Shown here: in pieces, positions 1 through 5,556 of the stretch | Numbering within the stretch: position 1 is the stretch's first letter | Layout of the letters: the number at the start of each line of letters is the position of its first letter | NCBI GenBank assembly: GCA_035286785.1 | Contig: DATECS010000148.1 | Coordinates: 1-6,350, forward strand | Direction: 5' to 3' | DNA length: 6,350 bases | DNA from: UBA11386 sp035286785 | GTDB taxonomy: Bacteria > Planctomycetota > Planctomycetia > Pirellulales > Thermoguttaceae | Position numbers and translations under genes: made by a program | Notes under the pieces: model-generated | Database searches by the model: none | What the model was told of the DNA's origin: nothing | What the model saw: only the letters and a program-made list of their open reading frames with translations

Positions 1-1051
1 AGCCGGCCGTCCGCACGACCTTGGCCGCGGCCAGCTTCAAGTCCACCTCGATTTCTTCCTTCTCACGGCGCACGGCCAGACGCAGTTCTTCGCCCGGCTT
101 GCGTTCCAAGAGCGACCGCTCGAAATCCATCGTGCCCGACAGGTCAAAGTCGTCCACTCGCGTAATGACGTCGCCCGGCTGAATACCGGCCTCGGCCGCC
201 GGGCTGTCCTTCTGGATCGACAACACGACCGCGCCCGCCCCGTCGGCCGACGCCTGTGGATTGAGCACCAGCCCGTGGCGAACACCCTCGAGGTTGTGTG
301 CGTAGAGCAGTTCGGAGACCACTTTCAGGGCCTTGTCCACCGGAATGGCGAACCCAATGCCCTGCGCCCCGGCGCGAACCGCCACGTTGATCCCAATCAA
401 CTCCCCGTCGATATTCAAAAGCGGCCCGCCCGAGTTGCCCGGGTTGATGCTCGCGTCAGTTTGGATCAGGTCGTCGTAGAACTGGGCGTCGCTCACTTGA
501 ACGGCCCGGTGCAGCGCGCTGATGATGCCGCGAGTGACCGTATGTTCGTAGCCGTAGGCGTTGCCCACCGCGATGACCGTCTCGCCGATCATCAGGTCGT
601 CGGAACGCCCGATGGGCAGCACGGGCAGCTTGTCGCTCGCATTGATTTTGATCACCGCCAGATCGGTCTCGGGATCCCGAGCCACCTGCCGCGCGACGTA
701 CTGTCGGCCGTCGGCCAGCGTGACCTGGATCTCGCGGACCCCGTCGATGACGTGAAAATTCGTGACGATGTAGCCGCGTGGATCGATGACCACGCCTGTG
801 CCCATGCCGTTGACCTGGTGTCCCACCTCGCCCTCGGCGGCCACGACGTTGTTGACGTTGACCGTTTTTTCGCCGCGGATATTGACGACCGACGGCCGCG
901 CGCCTTGGACGGCTTTGACGATGGGCGTCATGCGGAGCGACGAGCCGGGGGCCGACGCCGGCTTGACCATTGCCGCGACACAGGTTAAAAGTCCCAAGAA
1001 GAAAATCCGGCACGCCCATCCGTCGAGAAGACTGGGGAAGCATCGGCACAT
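1..1051 (-). CDS. HtrA/DegP-like trypsin-type serine protease with PDZ domain (3' end beyond window)
   Basis: Exported S1C-family (HtrA-like) serine endopeptidase, expected to act in envelope protein quality control. The reading frame is open from the ATG at 1051 through the left edge, giving 350 residues without a stop. A signal peptide is visible: hydrophobic core IFFLGLLTCVAAMV at residues 16-29, then a probable signal-peptidase site after KPASA (residue 34). The complete catalytic triad can be placed: His100 in TNFHVIDG, Asp130 in DPETDLAVIKI, and Ser207 in the signature GNSGGP. A PDZ domain follows at about residues 258-340, with DSPAAEAGIQPGDVI as its typical core. HtrA proteins often carry a second PDZ, which would lie off the left side. 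The frame stays open upstream to about 1310, with an in-frame ATG at 1177, but that start would bury the signal peptide behind 42 Arg-rich residues, so 1051 is preferred. No Shine-Dalgarno is visible. The fold is certain; the substrate is unknown. Confidence 0.93.
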   Translation of the reverse strand, partial: MCRCFPSLLDGWACRIFFLGLLTCVAAMVKPASAPGSSLRMTPIVKAVQGARPSVVNIRGEKTVNVNNVVAAEGEVGHQVNGMGTGVVIDPRGYIVTNFHVIDGVREIQVTLADGRQYVARQVARDPETDLAVIKINASDKLPVLPIGRSDDLMIGETVIAVGNAYGYEHTVTRGIISALHRAVQVSDAQFYDDLIQTDASINPGNSGGPLLNIDGELIGINVAVRAGAQGIGFAIPVDKALKVVSELLYAHNLEGVRHGLVLNPQASADGAGAVVLSIQKDSPAAEAGIQPGDVITRVDDFDLSGTMDFERSLLERKPGEELRLAVRREKEEIEVDLKLAAAKVVRTAG

Positions 1052-1499
1052 GGCAGGTGTATCGTCGCGGAGGATAGTTGTTGAGTCTCGTCGGCGACGG
1101 ACAAAGCCCCGACGGCGCACACACTTCCAACCCGTCCGTGGGGGCTGTGTCGCCAAGGTCTCGTTCGCCGTCCTCATGACGTTCGTCGTGGAAAGGCGCG
1201 TCCGGCGCACAAGGCTCACCCAGCGCGCACCCCGGGCCGTGCGAATGACCTCGAAAAAGTCCGCACAACCGCAAAGTCCCACTAGGGCTAGATCGGTCCC
1301 AGCGAATTACACCCTTGACTTCGGTGCTTAGGACCAGAACATACTACCCAGATTGCCGCACCTCTACATATTCCGCGTTCCTCGCGAGCGGCAAGGTGCG
1401 TTTGAAGCCCCCGATGCAGCAGTGGCCCTGAGAGACGGTCGAACGCGTAAAATCCTACAACGCGGCCTATATCGTGGTGCGTCCAGACGCACCCTACTG
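1052..1499. other. Intergenic spacer between toroid gene and HtrA-like gene
   Basis: These 448 bases hold no gene I can support; open frames here are high-GC shadows without recognisable protein features. The palindromic repeat at 1476-1497 lies at the end next to the toroid gene. Near 1353-1400 there are two overlapping, mutually exclusive 7-bp inverted repeats: TTGCCGC with GCGGCAA, and CGCACCT with AGGTGCG. If the protease gene has a long leader they would lie in it, but chance is a fair explanation. I found no convincing minus-strand sigma70-type promoter for the protease gene. Confidence 0.5.
1476..1497 (-). repeat. GTAG-headed REP-like palindrome at the 3' end of the toroid gene
   Basis: Read on the minus strand, GTAG (1497-1494) is followed by a perfect 8-bp dyad with a 2-nt centre: GGTGCGTC-TG-GACGCACC. 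It begins three bases after the toroid gene's stop codon. The same dyad with centre AA, also preceded by GTAG, occurs at 4440-4461 in the opposite orientation, so this is a repeated element. No run of T follows on the minus strand, so it is not a standard intrinsic terminator, although a 3' hairpin could still protect the mRNA. Confidence 0.75.
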
Positions 1500-2708
1500 C
1501 TACTTCCCCGGCCGGCAATCCACCAACGACATGATCGCGAACGCGGTGCCGTATTGCTGGTGGTAGTCGTACAGCGTGTAGTCCCACCAACTGCCGTCTT
1601 TTTCCTGCAGCGGCAGCAAGATATGGGCCATGTGCTGCTGGTAGTGCGGGCGCTCGGCCGGTTCCAACAGCCCGATGCAGCCCGCCCCGTAGTAGTGCCC
1701 GAAGAAATAGAAATAGCCCGAGACCTTCATCCACGACTCGTGCGGGATCGGCCGTTTGCGGCCCAGGTCGAGCCACATGTTCCGCGCGTAGAGCCGATCG
1801 AGCCACGTTCGGATCACCGGCAGCGTGGTCTTTTCATCGTGCCAGCGATACATGGCCAGGTTGCACGCCTGCGACCGGCCCAGGCTTCCGCCGGGCCGGT
1901 TGATTTCGCGCATCGGCTGGCCCCGGAGATACTCGCCGTAGAGATAGGTGAAGTCTTTCTTGCGCTGACGCCGGATCGAGCCCGTCGCGCTTTCGACCAT
2001 TTTTTGGGGGACGTCCACGCCGATGTCCCGCGCGTCGGCCAAGGCCACCAGCACGGCGGCGGTCACGAAACTCATGGTCAAGCCGCTGGGTTGCTTGGTG
2101 CGCGGCGCAAAATCGTAGTAGGACCAGCCGCCTTCGATGCACTCGTAGCGCCCAAGCAACTCGATTTGTTGCTCGATAAGCTGCTTGATTTGTTTTTGCT
2201 TCTCGGGATCGTCCGCGTGACGCTTGAACATTCGGGTCAAGGCTTGGATCCCGTAGGTGTGGGCCCACGTATTGTAGAGTGCCTCGCCCTCCGCCCGGCG
2301 AACGGTCCCCAGATGTTCAAGCAGCCATGCCTCGGCCCGATCGATGGAGTGACTCACCTCGGGCCGCGGGTCGCCGCATTCGATCAGGGCCGAAATGCAC
2401 ATCGACGTGACGGCCGCGCGAAAGGCGTAGTGCGAGCCCGGCGCCGGAGCGTAGATATTGCTGGCCTTCGTATTGCGGGCCGATCCCCAGGCGCCGTTTT
2501 TTACCTGCCGAACCAGGAGAAAATCGACGCCGCGAGTAATCGCTGCATCGATCGCTTCGGCCGTCGGCGGGGTGATCGGCTTGGGGCGCGGCGCGTCGGG
2601 ATCGAAACGCGGCGGCTCGTCCGTTGCCAGGCACGTGCTGGCCGCGACCAGGATCAACAAGAAAACCCAGCCGCGAGGACGGCCCACGGGTGCGTGAAAA
2701 CGTGTCAT
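1500..2708 (-). CDS. Secreted prenyltransferase/squalene-oxidase-repeat (alpha/alpha-toroid) protein
   Basis: 402 residues. The N-terminus has a basic stretch (RPRGW), a hydrophobic core VFLLILVAAS (residues 15-24) and a likely signal-peptidase I site after CLA (residue 28), so the mature protein should be exported. The body looks like the toroid repeats of the squalene-cyclase/prenyltransferase superfamily, with aromatic-Gly motifs spaced along it: QVKNGAWGS (68-76), ECIEGGWSYYDF (189-200) and QEKDGSWWDY (368-377), each followed by Ala-rich helices. No DXDD motif of squalene-hopene-type cyclases is present, and an exported location fits poorly with terpene synthesis, so I infer a binding, scaffold or unknown enzymatic role. 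The ATG at 2708 lies 10 bp after the stop codon of the adaptor gene, indicating cotranscription. There is no Shine-Dalgarno in the gap. A repeat hairpin follows the stop. The fold assignment is good; the function is unknown. Confidence 0.85.
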   Translation of the reverse strand: MTRFHAPVGRPRGWVFLLILVAASTCLATDEPPRFDPDAPRPKPITPPTAEAIDAAITRGVDFLLVRQVKNGAWGSARNTKASNIYAPAPGSHYAFRAAVTSMCISALIECGDPRPEVSHSIDRAEAWLLEHLGTVRRAEGEALYNTWAHTYGIQALTRMFKRHADDPEKQKQIKQLIEQQIELLGRYECIEGGWSYYDFAPRTKQPSGLTMSFVTAAVLVALADARDIGVDVPQKMVESATGSIRRQRKKDFTYLYGEYLRGQPMREINRPGGSLGRSQACNLAMYRWHDEKTTLPVIRTWLDRLYARNMWLDLGRKRPIPHESWMKVSGYFYFFGHYYGAGCIGLLEPAERPHYQQHMAHILLPLQEKDGSWWDYTLYDYHQQYGTAFAIMSLVDCRPGK

Positions 2709-2718
2709 CGTTGGGCCG

Positions 2719-4350
2719 TCATTTCTTGTTGGTCGTTTCTTCGTCCTTCGGACACACCTTCAAAACCTTGTCGCCCGCCGAGAGCCCCTTGACGATCTCG
2801 ACCGCCTCGGCCGTCCGCTCGCCGACCTCGACGTCGCGTCGCGCGCTCTTGCCGTCCTTGCCGACCACGTGGACGAAATACTTCAGGTCGTCGTCTTTGT
2901 CCGTGCCCAGCGCGGTGGGCGGAATCGTCAGGGCCTTGTCCGTCTTATAGGCGATGAGCTTCACCACGCACGTCATGCCCGGCATCACCGGCGCCACGTC
3001 CTGGTCGGTCACCAACAGCCGCGTGTCAAACTGGTTCTGTGCGTTGGGCGCCGTGGCTACTTCCGTCACGACCGCGTCGATCGCCTTTTGCGGATAGGCC
3101 ACCGGCCGGGCCTTGCCCTTGACGCCCTCGCGGACGTAACGAATCTCATTCTCCGAGGCAGCGGCCCGAATCAGCACGGGCCGCGTCTCGACGACCGTCA
3201 TGAGTACCTTCTTGCCCGGCAACGACGCGCCGCGTTGGAACATGGCGGGCATGGTCATTCCGGTCCATTTGCCGTCGACGCACTCGCCGTAGTACACCAC
3301 GCCGTCGGCCGGGGCCTTGACCGTCATCAACGCCCGATCCGCGAGCAGTTCCTTGAGCCTCTGGTCGAGCCGTTCCCGGGCCACTTTATTTTTTTCCAAC
3401 TCCAGCCAGCTTTTCTTCAGCGTCAACGGGAGAAGGACCTTCGCTTGTCGGTTGCCCAGCGTGCCGCGCTCGATTGATTCCTTGGCCGATTCCACGCTCC
3501 GGGGAAATCCCATCTTCTTCATCTCTTCATGCCGCAATTTCGCCATCTTGAGAAAGACTTCCGCTTCGGCCACTTGATTGCGGGCCCGACGAAGCACGAT
3601 CTCCTCGGTCTCCTCGGTCATGTCGTCGGCTTTGTACATCTTTTCGAGTTGCGACAACTCTTCCTTGGCATAGACGAGTTCCTCATTGGCCCGTTTCAAG
3701 GAGAAGTCAGACATTTTCTTCGACATGGGCAACTCCACCTTCATGAACCGGTCGAAGTCCTGCTCGGCGTTCCGCTGACGACGCTCGACGGCCGCCAGGT
3801 CCATCGGCGAGAGCTTCTCCATTGCGGCAACTTGCTCGGCCAGCCGCGTCATCTCGATGTCCGACAACTTGATCTGTGACCGAAGGTCTTCGATCGCCTC
3901 GTCGATCTTCTCGGGATCGAACGCGATGAGCAACTCGCCCTGCTTGACCGCCTTGCCGTGCTCGGCCGCCTTGAGAATCATGTAGGCGGCCCATTGCTTC
4001 GGCCAGATGCTCACGGGAGCAGTCCGCTTCGCTTCGAAAACGCCCTTGAGTACCACCGAAACCTGGAAGGGGCCGGCCTTCACTTCGTGGACCGGCTTCT
4101 TCGCTTCGGGCTTGACGACGGGTTTCTTCGCGGCCTCGGCTTTCGCTTTTTCCTTCTTATCGGACTCCTTCTTGGGCTCCGCTTTCTTCGCGTCCTTGGC
4201 GGCCTTCTCCGGCTTGGCGTCCTTTTCCTTTTTCGAACTGGCAGCGGCCGCGGGCTCCTTCTTTTTCGCGTCGTCGGCCGTCGCAACGAATCCCGTCGAC
4301 ATCAGACAAAACGCGACAAAGAAAAGAGCAAGAACGGTGATGTATCTCAT
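2719..4350 (-). CDS. HlyD/RND-type periplasmic adaptor (membrane-fusion) protein
   Basis: 543 residues. Adaptors of this type bridge an inner-membrane transporter and the outer envelope in efflux or secretion. A signal peptide (residues 1-25, core VLALFFVAFCLMS, site after ATA) is followed by a long Lys/Ala/Glu linker (about 28-86). The first half of the lipoyl/barrel-sandwich domain runs about 88-148 (e.g. HGKAVKQGELLIAFDPEKI). A charged helical region of about 149-338, rich in E, K, R and L, looks like a coiled-coil hairpin. The second lipoyl half starts at VKAPADGVVYY (344-354) and is interrupted by an insertion, GECVDGKW onward. Beta-barrel and membrane-proximal domains fill about 385-540, with the typical PVMPGM and the ALTIPPTAL strand. 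The start is fixed by a GAGGAG site 8 nt upstream. No pump or channel gene is adjacent; the toroid gene follows after 10 bp. The class is certain; the cargo is unknown. Confidence 0.9.
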   Translation of the reverse strand: MRYITVLALFFVAFCLMSTGFVATADDAKKKEPAAAASSKKEKDAKPEKAAKDAKKAEPKKESDKKEKAKAEAAKKPVVKPEAKKPVHEVKAGPFQVSVVLKGVFEAKRTAPVSIWPKQWAAYMILKAAEHGKAVKQGELLIAFDPEKIDEAIEDLRSQIKLSDIEMTRLAEQVAAMEKLSPMDLAAVERRQRNAEQDFDRFMKVELPMSKKMSDFSLKRANEELVYAKEELSQLEKMYKADDMTEETEEIVLRRARNQVAEAEVFLKMAKLRHEEMKKMGFPRSVESAKESIERGTLGNRQAKVLLPLTLKKSWLELEKNKVARERLDQRLKELLADRALMTVKAPADGVVYYGECVDGKWTGMTMPAMFQRGASLPGKKVLMTVVETRPVLIRAAASENEIRYVREGVKGKARPVAYPQKAIDAVVTEVATAPNAQNQFDTRLLVTDQDVAPVMPGMTCVVKLIAYKTDKALTIPPTALGTDKDDDLKYFVHVVGKDGKSARRDVEVGERTAEAVEIVKGLSAGDKVLKVCPKDEETTNKK

Positions 4351-4358
4351 GCGGAGTA

Positions 4359-4364
4359 CTCCTC
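4359..4364 (-). promoter_or_regulatory. Shine-Dalgarno site of the adaptor gene
   Basis: GAGGAG on the minus strand, 8 nt before the ATG at 4350. It is the only strong ribosome-binding site in the window and decides the adaptor's start. The other starts in view (1051, 2708, 5281) have none or only a weak AAGAGA-like stretch. Confidence 0.7.
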
Positions 4365-4439
4365 AGGTGAGAAAGGCGGTAGCCGGGAAGGCGGGTGTGG
4401 TTTTCGCAGGCGGTAATCAGGCGTGGCCCCAAGTTTTTC

Positions 4440-4461
4440 GTAGGGTGCGTCAAGACGCACC
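4440..4461 (+). repeat. GTAG-headed REP-like palindrome upstream of the adaptor gene
   Basis: On the plus strand, GTAG (4440-4443) precedes the dyad GGTGCGTC-AA-GACGCACC (4444-4461). It matches the element at 1476-1497 except for the two central bases, and points against the direction of all genes here. It lies 90 bp upstream of the adaptor start, within its possible leader or promoter region. Directly after it is the small inverted repeat GCAAC-TAGATT-GTTGC (4465-4480), which may belong to the same element. Confidence 0.75.
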
Positions 4462-4678
4462 ACCGCAACTAGATTGTTGCCTACCGCCACCGGCGATTCA
4501 AGCGTCCCAGCCCGCAAATCGCCACACATTTACCCAAACCGTTCACCCGACGCCCTCCTGGGTGGCACAAGCCCCCTGACCGACCCGCCCTATCCGCGGC
4601 GAACCGCCCGCACGCCCTTCCGCACCCCATGCGCCGCCACGCAAATCACCACGCCGGTGACGATGCTCAGTGTACCGC

Positions 4679-4695
4679 AAAAGGGGACAGGCACC
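4679..4695 (-). repeat. Possible dispersed motif GGTGCCTGTCCCC
   Basis: Minus-strand GGTGCCTGTCCCCTTTT. I recall this short motif recurring in intergenic DNA of planctomycete genomes, sometimes close to REP-type transposase genes. That is memory, not something this window shows, since there is only one copy here. It is not palindromic on its own. Confidence 0.35.
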
Positions 4696-4751
4696 GTCGC
4701 CGGGAAACGTCTTGAAGGGATTGCGTCCTTGGGCGACCGAGCCAGCTCTCT

Positions 4752-4775
4752 GATGCGTGCAAGCACGCATCCTAC
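4752..4775 (-). repeat. GTAG-headed REP-like palindrome that supplies the tsaE stop codon
   Basis: On the minus strand, GTAG (4775-4772) is followed by a perfect 9-bp dyad with a 2-nt centre: GATGCGTGC-TT-GCACGCATC. The TAG within GTAG is the stop codon of tsaE (4774-4772). Its layout (GTAG, short dyad, 2-nt centre, TGCGT core) is shared with the elements at 1476-1497 and 4440-4461, but the stem sequence differs, so it is a related subfamily. No T-run follows. Confidence 0.7.
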
Positions 4776-5281
4776 TCTTTTCCTTGCGTCTTTGCGTCTT
4801 CGCGCCTTTGCGTTAATTTTTCCGTCAGCCGGTCGAGAATCGCTCGGTCGAACCGCCCCAGCGCCCGAACCGTAAACCGTCGCGACTGCTCGCCGGTCAC
4901 TTCGATCAGCACGTCGAGCCGGTCGCGCGGCATGCACCGTTCGACCCGATCGGCCCATTCAACCAGCGTGATGCCCTCGCCCTCGAAATACTCGTCCGGC
5001 CCAAGCTGCTCGAACTCGTCCTCGTCGCGCACGCGATAGGCGTCCACGTGATAGACGGGCCGCCGGCCTCGATACTCGTGAATCAACACAAACGTCGGGC
5101 TGACCACGTCGGCGGGATTCGTCCCACAGGCCACGGCCACCGCCTGCACCAGTCGCGTCTTCCCAGCCCCCAGCGTCCCACAAAGCGAAACGACGCCCCC
5201 CGCCGGCAGCGCGGCCGCCAGCGCCGCGCCCAGGATGCGAGTGCGTTCTTCATTGTCCGATTCAAAAACCAGTTGATCCAT
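4772..5281 (-). CDS. tsaE: TsaE, ATPase subunit of the tRNA t6A37 threonylcarbamoyltransferase complex
   Basis: 169 residues, cytoplasmic. TsaE (YjeE family) is the P-loop ATPase that works with TsaB and TsaD to place threonylcarbamoyl on A37 of ANN-decoding tRNAs. The family motifs are all present: Walker A GTLGAGKT (35-42), the switch-like SPTF (61-64), Walker B-type VYHVDAYR (76-83, Asp80), and the conserved VEWADRV (107-113). E. coli TsaE is about 153 residues; the excess here is a C-terminal tail after about residue 155 encoded by repeat DNA (4776-4816), with the stop codon contributed by the adjoining palindrome. The ATG at 5281 gives the usual distance to the Walker A motif; only a weak AAGAGA-like ribosome site precedes it. 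thiL lies upstream on the same strand, separated by a 328-bp repeat-filled spacer; I recall thiL and tsaE being neighbours in other planctomycetes. Identity is near certain. Confidence 0.96.
   Translation of the reverse strand: MDQLVFESDNEERTRILGAALAAALPAGGVVSLCGTLGAGKTRLVQAVAVACGTNPADVVSPTFVLIHEYRGRRPVYHVDAYRVRDEDEFEQLGPDEYFEGEGITLVEWADRVERCMPRDRLDVLIEVTGEQSRRFTVRALGRFDRAILDRLTEKLTQRREDAKTQGKE
4776..4816 (-). repeat. CGCAAAG-type short tandem repeat inside the 3' end of tsaE
   Basis: On the minus strand this reads as degenerate 7-9-nt units: ACGCAAAGG, CGCGAAG, ACGCAAAG, ACGCAAGG. It encodes the last residues of TsaE (LTQRREDAKTQGKE) and abuts the GTAG-headed palindrome. I recall similar AACGCAAAGGCGCAAAGACGC stretches dispersed in many bacterial genomes, often giving spurious NAKARRREDAK-like peptides; that part is recollection. 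The local tandem pattern is directly visible. Confidence 0.6.
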
Positions 5282-5344
5282 TCGTGATTCTCTTGGTGGG
5301 CGGTGCCCAATGGCACTGGCTTTATGAGTTCCGCGCTATATAAC

Positions 5345-5375
5345 TTTCTCTAGCCCAGGCGTTTACGCCTGGGGA
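5345..5375 (+). repeat. Outer repeat copy A
   Basis: Begins TTTCTCTAG and contains the dyad CCCAGGCGT-TT-ACGCCTGGG (5354-5373; 9-bp arms, 2-nt centre). CTAG stands where the other repeat families of this window have GTAG. Confidence 0.75.
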
Positions 5376-5403
5376 ACGGAAGAAATGATGAATGTTTTTT
5401 GAT

Positions 5404-5449
5404 AGCCCCTTTAGGGGCATTGACGATCCATGATGCCCCTAAAGGGGCT
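5404..5449. repeat. Inner inverted pair B/B'
   Basis: B at 5404-5420 contains GCCCCT-TT-AGGGGC followed by AT; B' at 5433-5449 is its exact 17-nt reverse complement. They are separated by 12 nt. Each can fold alone (6-bp arms), or the two can pair with each other as a 17-bp stem with a 12-nt loop. Confidence 0.7.
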
Positions 5450-5473
5450 GATTATTTTGATGGAAACCATCTA

Positions 5474-5504
5474 TCCCCAGGCGTAAACGCCTGGGCTAGA
5501 GAAA
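5474..5504 (-). repeat. Outer repeat copy A' (inverted)
   Basis: Exact reverse complement of copy A over 31 nt, with identity ending at both borders. Its dyad CCCAGGCGT-AA-ACGCCTGGG spans 5476-5495. The absence of any mismatch suggests a recent origin or maintained pairing. Confidence 0.75.
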
Positions 5505-5525
5505 ATTCAATCTTTCCGCACCAAA

Positions 5526-5556
5526 ATTATGGTCAGTACTTAAAATCATTTTTCAA
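5526..5556 (-). promoter_or_regulatory. Candidate sigma70-type promoter for tsaE
   Basis: Minus strand TTGAAA (5556-5551) and CATAAT (5531-5526), each one base off the consensus, with a 19-nt spacer that is slightly long. It lies in the A/T-rich block after thiL and would give tsaE a leader of over 200 nt running through the whole repeat complex. A/T-rich spacers yield such matches by chance, so this is tentative. Confidence 0.25.

Larger units (their letters stand above)
4351..4771. other. Repeat-containing spacer between tsaE and the adaptor gene
   Basis: 421 bases with no gene I can support. It holds the adaptor's ribosome-binding site, the GTAG-headed palindrome 4440-4461, a GCAAC/GTTGC inverted repeat at 4465-4480, a GGCGATT/AATCGCC inverted repeat (4492-4498 with 4517-4523), the GGGGACAGGCACC motif near 4679-4695, and the palindrome at 4752-4775. 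A minus-strand frame crossing 4590-4770 ends in a hydrophobic stretch (SIVTGVVICVAAHG) but shares its upstream part with tsaE in another frame and has no credible start. No clear promoter for the adaptor gene was found. Confidence 0.5.
5345..5504. repeat. Nested inverted palindromic repeat complex (REPIN-like)
   Basis: Four palindromes arranged A-B-B'-A'. The outer pair A (5345-5375) and A' (5474-5504) are exact reverse complements over 31 nt; the inner pair B (5404-5420) and B' (5433-5449) are exact reverse complements over 17 nt. Each unit is also a dyad in itself, with a 2-nt centre. The gaps are 28 nt (A-B), 12 nt (B-B') and 24 nt (B'-A'), so the whole is nearly symmetrical. Inverted REP pairs (REPINs) are mobilised by RAYT transposases in other bacteria; that this is one is inference. 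Confidence 0.75.

Noticed and set aside
275..1331. Long open frames on both strands over the protease gene (plus-strand frames, and a 272-codon minus frame at 456-1274)
   Set aside because: They overlap the true frame, which shows a signal peptide, full catalytic triad and PDZ domain, and their translations are Arg/Ala/Asp-rich with no domain signal.
1315..1345. TTGACT with CATACT on the plus strand, resembling a promoter
   Set aside because: The spacer is 19 nt, the -10 match is poor, and there is no plus-strand gene downstream.
1476..1497. Rho-independent terminator for the adaptor-toroid operon
   Set aside because: The stem is GC-rich but has a 2-nt centre and no T-run follows on the minus strand; the same dyad occurs upstream of a gene at 4440.
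1353..2792. 479-codon plus-strand open frame opposite the toroid gene
   Set aside because: High-GC antisense shadow with biased His/Arg/Val composition and no signal peptide or motifs; the minus-strand frame has coherent toroid motifs.
4007..4579. Plus-strand frame with hydrophobic Phe/Ala/Ser-rich stretches resembling membrane segments
   Set aside because: It is the antisense of the Lys/Ala linker and signal peptide of the adaptor; Lys codons read as Phe/Leu on the other strand.
4590..4958. Minus-strand frame ending in a hydrophobic segment (SIVTGVVICVAAHG)
   Set aside because: Its first part overlaps tsaE in another frame and the repeat region; no credible start or homologous domain.
5345..5504. 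CRISPR array interpretation of the clustered repeats
   Set aside because: Copies are inverted pairs from two families rather than direct repeats with uniform spacers; no cas gene is in view.
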